Assembly (NCBI GenBank): GCA_913052425.1
Contig: CAJXEG010000048.1
Location: 1 to 9,321, forward strand
Length of the DNA: 9,321 nt
DNA from: an uncultured Flavobacteriaceae bacterium
GTDB lineage: Bacteria; Bacteroidota; Bacteroidia; Flavobacteriales; Flavobacteriaceae
Direction of reading: 5' to 3'
The translations under genes were made by a program, and so were the position numbers. The notes beneath the pieces were generated by a model. That model saw only the letters and a list, made by a program, of their open reading frames with translations, was not told the origin of the DNA and ran no database searches. This document shows, piece after piece, positions 5,481-9,321 of the stretch (within the stretch, counting starts at the first letter, position 1; every line of letters begins with the position of its first letter).

Positions 5481-6266
5481 ATGAATTTTCAATTTGAAAA
5501 ATATCAAGGTGCTGGGAACGATTTTATTATCGTCGATGATCGTGAAGAAAGTTTCCCGGATCAGGACCACCGTTTGATCCAAAACCTCTGTGATCGTCAT
5601 TTTGGTATCGGTGCCGATGGATTGATCTTGCTAAGGGATTCCTCAGGTTCAGATTTTAAGATGCTTTATTTTAATGCCGATGGTCATCCCAGCAGCCTTT
5701 GCGGTAATGGCAGTAGGTGTGTGTTTGCCTTTGCAAAAAAATATCAAATTGTCGGTGATCAGGGAACGTTTGAGACTTCCGATGGAATACACAAAGGATC
5801 AATCACCCCCGATGATCAGATTTGTATTGAAATGGGAGATGTACTGGAAATTGAAAAAAGGGGTGCGGACATATTTATGGATACAGGTTCCCCTCACCAC
5901 ATTGCGTTTGTTGATGAGATATCGTCCATGGATGTTAAAGTACAAGGGGCGGCCATTCGATACGGTGCTCCCTATTTCGAGGCCGGATCTAATGCCAATT
6001 TTGTTGAAAAAGTAAATGAAAACGAATTCAACATCAGAACCTACGAAAGAGGAGTAGAGGATGAAACCTTGGCTTGTGGAACCGGAGCGGTTGCTGCAGC
6101 CATTGCAGTTCATTTTTCAGAATTAACTACTTTAAACGCAGTAAACATAAATGCTTTGGGCGGACGCTTGCAAGTCTCATTTACTCCCGATTCGGGACAA
6201 TACAAAAACATTCAATTGACCGGCCCTGCAGTCTTTGTTTTTTCAGGTAACTTCAATACTGAATGA
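5481..6266 (+). CDS. dapF: diaminopimelate epimerase DapF
   Basis: DapF interconverts LL- and meso-diaminopimelate without cofactor, supplying the peptidoglycan cross-linking residue and the lysine precursor. The 261-residue protein has the two pseudo-symmetric halves of the family. The first catalytic cysteine is Cys74 in SLCGNGSR and the second is Cys199 in DETLACGTGAVAAA. Other family motifs are QGAGNDFIIVD (9-19), HFGIGADGLILL (40-51), MDTGSPHHIAFV (133-144) and RTYERGVEDET (186-196). It opens a three-gene operon; the TGA stop overlaps the ATG of the next gene (ATGA, 6263-6266). A -7 box 4 bases upstream of the start suggests a leaderless or near-leaderless message. An in-frame start further upstream is unlikely because FQFEKYQGAGNDF is the usual beginning. 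Confidence 0.97.
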   Translation: MNFQFEKYQGAGNDFIIVDDREESFPDQDHRLIQNLCDRHFGIGADGLILLRDSSGSDFKMLYFNADGHPSSLCGNGSRCVFAFAKKYQIVGDQGTFETSDGIHKGSITPDDQICIEMGDVLEIEKRGADIFMDTGSPHHIAFVDEISSMDVKVQGAAIRYGAPYFEAGSNANFVEKVNENEFNIRTYERGVEDETLACGTGAVAAAIAVHFSELTTLNAVNINALGGRLQVSFTPDSGQYKNIQLTGPAVFVFSGNFNTE

Positions 6267-6784
6267 TTCAACTTCGAAATGAAATCGTAAGCCTAAGGGC
6301 CATAGAACCCGTGGACATTGAACTCCTGTTTGATTTGGAGAATGATGTCGAGTTGTGGAAATATTCCAATCGGTCGCAGCCCTATTCCAGAGATTTGCTC
6401 CAAAACTATATTGCCAATGCCCATAAAGACATTTTCGAAATCCGTCAAATCAAGTTTACCATCATTGCCCAAGATGACACTGCTGTGGGCTTTATCGATC
6501 TATTTGACTACGAACCTTTGCACCACAGGGCAGGGGTGGGATTGGTGATACGAAATCAAGACCAAAGCAAGGGATATGGGGGTGCAGCATTGGAGTTGAT
6601 CGGTGTTTATGCCCAAAAGCATTTGCAGTTGCACCAGCTCTATGCCCACATTGCTGCGGAAAATAAAATCAGCATTCAACTTTTTGAACGTCAAGGCTAT
6701 TGTTTTGCGGGAAAAAAGAAGGATTGGAATTTTTATGAAGAACAGTATCACGACGAGAGTATTTATCAAAAACTGCTCGAATGA
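6263..6784 (+). CDS. GNAT-family N-acetyltransferase (RimJ/RimL-like)
   Basis: The 173-residue protein should transfer acetyl from acetyl-CoA to an amine; the substrate is unknown. The N-terminus (RNEIVSLRAIEPVDIELLFDLEND) is typical of the RimJ/RimL/SpeG-like GNAT branch. The acetyl-CoA pyrophosphate-binding motif A is GLVIRNQDQSKGYGGAAL, with Q101-x-x-G104-x-G106. The C-terminal half has the expected IAAENKISIQLFERQGYCFAG helix-strand segment, where an Asn and a Glu precede the aromatic tail. It overlaps dapF and mltG by 4 bases on each side, so it is translationally coupled between two cell-wall genes. A cell-wall or ribosomal-protein substrate are both possible. The family assignment is firm; the role is not. 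Confidence 0.9.
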   Translation: MIQLRNEIVSLRAIEPVDIELLFDLENDVELWKYSNRSQPYSRDLLQNYIANAHKDIFEIRQIKFTIIAQDDTAVGFIDLFDYEPLHHRAGVGLVIRNQDQSKGYGGAALELIGVYAQKHLQLHQLYAHIAAENKISIQLFERQGYCFAGKKKDWNFYEEQYHDESIYQKLLE

Positions 6785-7827
6785 AGTATCGAAAAAAAAT
6801 ACTGAGCATCATTGTTTTAATGGGACTGGCTTTTGGTCTCTATTTTGTTTACCTGTTCGGTAAAACCTTTTTTTGGGACAACACGATCTTCGAAGAGCCA
6901 AAAGTATATGTGTACATCAATGAGGGAGATGACTTTAGCAAGGTGATATCCACTATGAGACCGCTTTTAAAATCCATTTCAGATTTTAGTATGGCGGCAC
7001 ATAAGAAGGGGTATAGTTCCCGGGTAAAATCGGGGAAATTTGTTCTTTTAAAGGGGAGCAACAACAACGAAATCATCAATGCGCTTCGCGGAAAAAGTCA
7101 AACGGTTCGGGTAACCTTTAACAATCAGGAGCGTTTGGAAAATCTGGCCGGGAGGATCGCCCAACAGATCGCACCCGATAGTATTACATTGTTAAAAGCT
7201 TTTTTGGATACTGAGTTTTTAAAGGCAAAAGGATTTACCAATGAAAATGCATTGGGGATGTATTTGCCCGACAGTTATGATTTTTTCTGGAATACCACTG
7301 CCGAAAACTTTAGGGACAAAATGTGGAGATCCTATCAAGATTTTTGGTCAGATAAAAGAAAAATGAATTCGGCTGCATTGGGCTTGACGCCTTTGGAGGT
7401 GATGAGTTTGGCAGCCATCGTACAGAAGGAAACCCAAAAGACATATGAGCGTCCGCGTGTGGCGGGGGTCTATCTCAATCGATTGAAAAGAAAAATGATG
7501 TTGCAGGCCGACCCCACCGTCATCTATGCCATGAAACTCCAACTTCGAAATTTTGATACGGTCATCAAAAGGGTGCTTTATAAAGATTTAAAGATCAAAT
7601 CCCCATACAATACCTACCGGTACAGAGGGGTGCCACCGGGCCCCATTACTATGCCCGATATTTCATCCATCAAGGCGGTTTTGAATGCAGAGCAACATCG
7701 TTATTTGTATTTTGTGGCCAACCCCAACAATCCCGGATATCACCTTTTTGCCAAAAACGGTAGGGAACACAACAGGAATAAAAAAATCTATACCAATTGG
7801 CTTGACCGCAATCGGGTTTATCGCTAG
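6781..7827 (+). CDS. mltG: endolytic transglycosylase MltG (YceG family)
   Basis: MltG is an inner-membrane lytic transglycosylase that cleaves nascent peptidoglycan strands and is thought to set glycan length. Residues 1-26 are a short basic end and one membrane anchor (ILSIIVLMGLAFGLYFVYLF), placing the rest in the periplasm. A LysM-like region follows (about 41-105, with YVYINEGDDFSKVI). The catalytic YceG domain has MYLPDSYDFFW (160-170) and LAAIVQKETQKTYERPRVAGVYLNR. Glu217 in KET aligns with the catalytic glutamate of E. coli MltG (Glu218). Next come LQADPTVIYAM, SPYNTYRYRGVPPGPI and YLYFVANP, all standard. At 348 residues it is full length. It is the last gene of the dapF operon and its TAG lies in a CTAG shared with the convergent methylase gene, leaving no gap for a terminator. 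Confidence 0.96.
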   Translation: MKYRKKILSIIVLMGLAFGLYFVYLFGKTFFWDNTIFEEPKVYVYINEGDDFSKVISTMRPLLKSISDFSMAAHKKGYSSRVKSGKFVLLKGSNNNEIINALRGKSQTVRVTFNNQERLENLAGRIAQQIAPDSITLLKAFLDTEFLKAKGFTNENALGMYLPDSYDFFWNTTAENFRDKMWRSYQDFWSDKRKMNSAALGLTPLEVMSLAAIVQKETQKTYERPRVAGVYLNRLKRKMMLQADPTVIYAMKLQLRNFDTVIKRVLYKDLKIKSPYNTYRYRGVPPGPITMPDISSIKAVLNAEQHRYLYFVANPNNPGYHLFAKNGREHNRNKKIYTNWLDRNRVYR

Positions 7828-8534
7828 ACCTGTTTGTGAATGATAAAAATGGCCGGTCTTTTGTGAAAATGGATGTTTTTTTTCTTCCATAGGTTCATGT
7901 CCATTGTTTTGATGAATTCACCGGGCTGGGTAAGATCGTAGGCAATACAGAGGTTTGTTTCACTATCCAGGACCCGTTTTAAATCTTCTAAAAGTTTTTC
8001 ATTTCGGTAGGGGGTCTCCATAAAGATTTGACTTTGATCTAGTTTTTGTGATCTGTTTTCCAAGGTTTTTATGGCTTTTTTACGTTCGTTTTTATCGATG
8101 GGAAGATAGCCGTTAAAGGCAAAATTTTGACCGTTGAGTCCGGAACTCATCATGGCCAAAAGGATGGAAGAAGGCCCTACCAAAGGCTTTATCCTGATTT
8201 TTAAGGGATAGGCCTTTTGGAGGATTACTGCACCTGGGTCGGCAATGCCCGGACATCCGGCGTCTGAAATCAATCCCATATCATTACCCTTCAAACAGGG
8301 ATCCAAATAGCTTGCCATTTCATCGGCAGAGGTGTGCTTGTTGAGGGGGTAAAGTTTGAGGGTGGATTGGTTTTTATCGGGAGTGATTTTTTTGATGAAT
8401 CTCCGAACCTCTTTTTCATTTTCTACAATAAAGTAATCCAGTTTTTCGATAATGGATTTTATCTCGTTGGGAAAAGCATCGGGATGGAATTCCTCACCTA
8501 ATGGACTGGGAATAAGATATAGGGTAGGGTTCAT
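7824..8534 (-). CDS. tetrapyrrole-methylase-family SAM-dependent methyltransferase (RsmI/YraL-like, short form)
   Basis: The fold is that of the RsmI family, whose founder 2'-O-methylates C1402 of 16S rRNA. The SAM-binding block LISDAGCPGIADPG (88-101) and the following VGPSSILLAMMSSGLNGQNFAFNGYLP (from 119) are clear RsmI-type motifs, and QIFMETPYRN follows as expected. It is only 236 residues, versus about 280 for RsmI. The N-terminus (MNPTLYLIPSPLGEEFHP) lacks the GNLxD of RsmI, so it is probably the separate short paralogue widespread in Bacteroidota. The substrate is therefore uncertain. The gene starts in an ATGA overlap with the phosphatase gene and ends tail-to-tail in mltG. No convincing terminator is seen: a run of seven T (7786-7780) inside mltG lacks a clear stem. 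Confidence 0.88.
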   Translation of the reverse strand: MNPTLYLIPSPLGEEFHPDAFPNEIKSIIEKLDYFIVENEKEVRRFIKKITPDKNQSTLKLYPLNKHTSADEMASYLDPCLKGNDMGLISDAGCPGIADPGAVILQKAYPLKIRIKPLVGPSSILLAMMSSGLNGQNFAFNGYLPIDKNERKKAIKTLENRSQKLDQSQIFMETPYRNEKLLEDLKRVLDSETNLCIAYDLTQPGEFIKTMDMNLWKKKNIHFHKRPAIFIIHKQV

Positions 8535-8980
8535 GACCGGGTTTTTTGTAGTGTATCACTCCATTGTTCACAGGCTTGGTCAATGAGGTCAAAAACCTTT
8601 TTGAAACCATCTTCATTTCCGTAATAAGGATCGGGCACTTCGACATTTTCAAGCAATAAAGTTACTTTGTTTTGATCTTCTGGCGTGAGGGCCATTTGTT
8701 TTACATTGCGGAGATTACTGCGATCCATAACAAAGATTTTATCGAATCGATCGAAATCATCGGGAGAGAATTTTCTGGCCTTTTGACTACTGATGTCTAT
8801 TCCATTTTCAGCTGCCACCTCAATACTTCTGCTGTCAGGAGCCCGACCGATATGGTATCCCGCGGTTCCTGCCGATTCAACGCTAAAGCGGTCTTGAGGT
8901 AATTTGCTTTTTAGAATACCTTCGGCCAGGGGAGAACGACAAATGTTTCCCAAGCAAACCATTAAAACTGATGTTTTCAC
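8531..8980 (-). CDS. low-molecular-weight protein tyrosine phosphatase
   Basis: This cytoplasmic phosphatase removes phosphate from phosphotyrosine. The 149-residue protein has the P-loop C9-x5-R15-S16 (CLGNICRS) at its very start and the general-acid loop Asp117 in VPDPYYG, both catalytic elements of the family. SAGTAGYHIGRAPDSRS (36-52) is also typical. The start is a GTG (8980-8978); the next ATG (codon 7) would remove the strand before the P-loop, so GTG is preferred. It lies 9 bases after dnaA and overlaps the methylase by 4 bases, forming a dnaA-phosphatase-methylase block. No kinase or capsule gene is nearby, so the usual role in exopolysaccharide control is not suggested by context; the substrate is unknown. 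Confidence 0.94.
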   Translation of the reverse strand: MKTSVLMVCLGNICRSPLAEGILKSKLPQDRFSVESAGTAGYHIGRAPDSRSIEVAAENGIDISSQKARKFSPDDFDRFDKIFVMDRSNLRNVKQMALTPEDQNKVTLLLENVEVPDPYYGNEDGFKKVFDLIDQACEQWSDTLQKTRS

Positions 8981-8989
8981 TTTGTGGTG

Positions 8990-9321
8990 TTAGAGAGAAA
9001 GTTTTTGGTTGAGATCCTCTACGTACTTTCTAAATTGTTTGTCCGTAAAGCTGAGGTTATCTACTGTCTTACAGGCGTGCAAGACGGTAGCGTGATCTCT
9101 TTTACCAATTTGTGTACCAATGCTGGCAAGTGAGGCTTTGGTAAATTTTTTGGCAAAATACATGGCCAGTTGACGGGCTTGAACAATATGCCGTTTTCTG
9201 GTTTTAGACTGAAGCGTGGCAACATCCATTTGGAAATACTCCGAAACCACTTTTTGGATGTAGTCGATGGATACTTCTCGTTTGGTGTTTTTGACAAATT
9301 TATTTACAATTTCTTTTGCCA
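8990..9321 (-). CDS. dnaA: chromosomal replication initiator DnaA, C-terminal part only
   Basis: The last 109 codons are visible, reading in from the right edge; the ATPase domain and start lie outside. The part shown is domain IV, which binds DnaA boxes, plus the end of the lid/linker region (KEIVNKFVKNTKREVSIDYIQ). KTRKRHIVQARQLAMYF and the DnaA signature IGKRDHATVLHACKTV (helix-turn-helix of the double-stranded-DNA-binding domain) are clear. The reading frame is open to the edge, so a GTG at 9250 is not the true start. The gene is followed after 9 bases by the phosphatase gene. I saw no cluster of TTATCCACA-type boxes in the window, so the origin is not shown to be here. Confidence 0.97.
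   Translation of the reverse strand, partial: AKEIVNKFVKNTKREVSIDYIQKVVSEYFQMDVATLQSKTRKRHIVQARQLAMYFAKKFTKASLASIGTQIGKRDHATVLHACKTVDNLSFTDKQFRKYVEDLNQKLSL

Noticed and set aside
8981..9321. Chromosome origin near dnaA
   Set aside because: Only the 3' end of dnaA is present, the gap beside it is 9 bases, and no DnaA-box cluster or unwinding element was seen.
1..9321. Mobile element, defence or biosynthetic system
   Set aside because: All long frames are housekeeping genes in intact operons; no integrase, transposase, terminal repeats or composition break were seen.

Overview
This window looks like ordinary core chromosome of a member of the Flavobacteriia (phylum Bacteroidota). Four things point there. 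The dnaA – low-molecular-weight phosphatase – short tetrapyrrole-type methylase block sits tail-to-tail against dapF – GNAT – mltG. A DUF6095-like membrane protein follows murQ. The isocitrate dehydrogenase is of the eukaryote-like NADP type. Several genes are preceded by the Bacteroidota promoter form (TTG, about 19-22 bases, TAnnTTTG) and lack Shine-Dalgarno sequences. No tRNA, rRNA, insertion sequence, phage gene or CRISPR array was seen.

Layout, left to right. A minus-strand pair, murQ then a truncated DUF6095-like gene joined by an ATGA overlap, occupies 1-987. A 229-base AT-rich gap follows, holding one possible 38-residue plus-strand ORF. Next come four separately promoted minus-strand genes: icd (1216-2442), rplS (2551-2895), trmD (3008-3691) and an htrA/degQ-type protease (3986-5374). 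Strong intrinsic terminators lie behind rplS and htrA, and a weaker hairpin spans the icd stop codon. htrA is divergent from the plus-strand operon dapF–GNAT–mltG (5481-7827), whose genes are joined by ATGA overlaps. The operon meets the minus-strand dnaA–phosphatase–methylase block (9321-7824) tail-to-tail in a shared CTAG that supplies both stop codons.

Themes. Cell wall: MurQ recycles MurNAc-6-phosphate, DapF makes meso-diaminopimelate for the peptide stem, MltG cleaves nascent glycan strands, and HtrA guards envelope proteins. Translation: TrmD makes m1G37 in tRNA and rplS encodes bL19. Central metabolism: Icd. Replication: DnaA, entering from the right edge.

I found no undescribed system. 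The points worth a second look are small and mostly regulatory. They are -7 boxes almost touching the start codons of dapF and trmD, a repeated GTTGAT motif in the rplS leader, a dyad next to the icd promoter, the CTAG double stop, and the small ORF. Every gene call rests on reading motifs by eye; no database search was possible.
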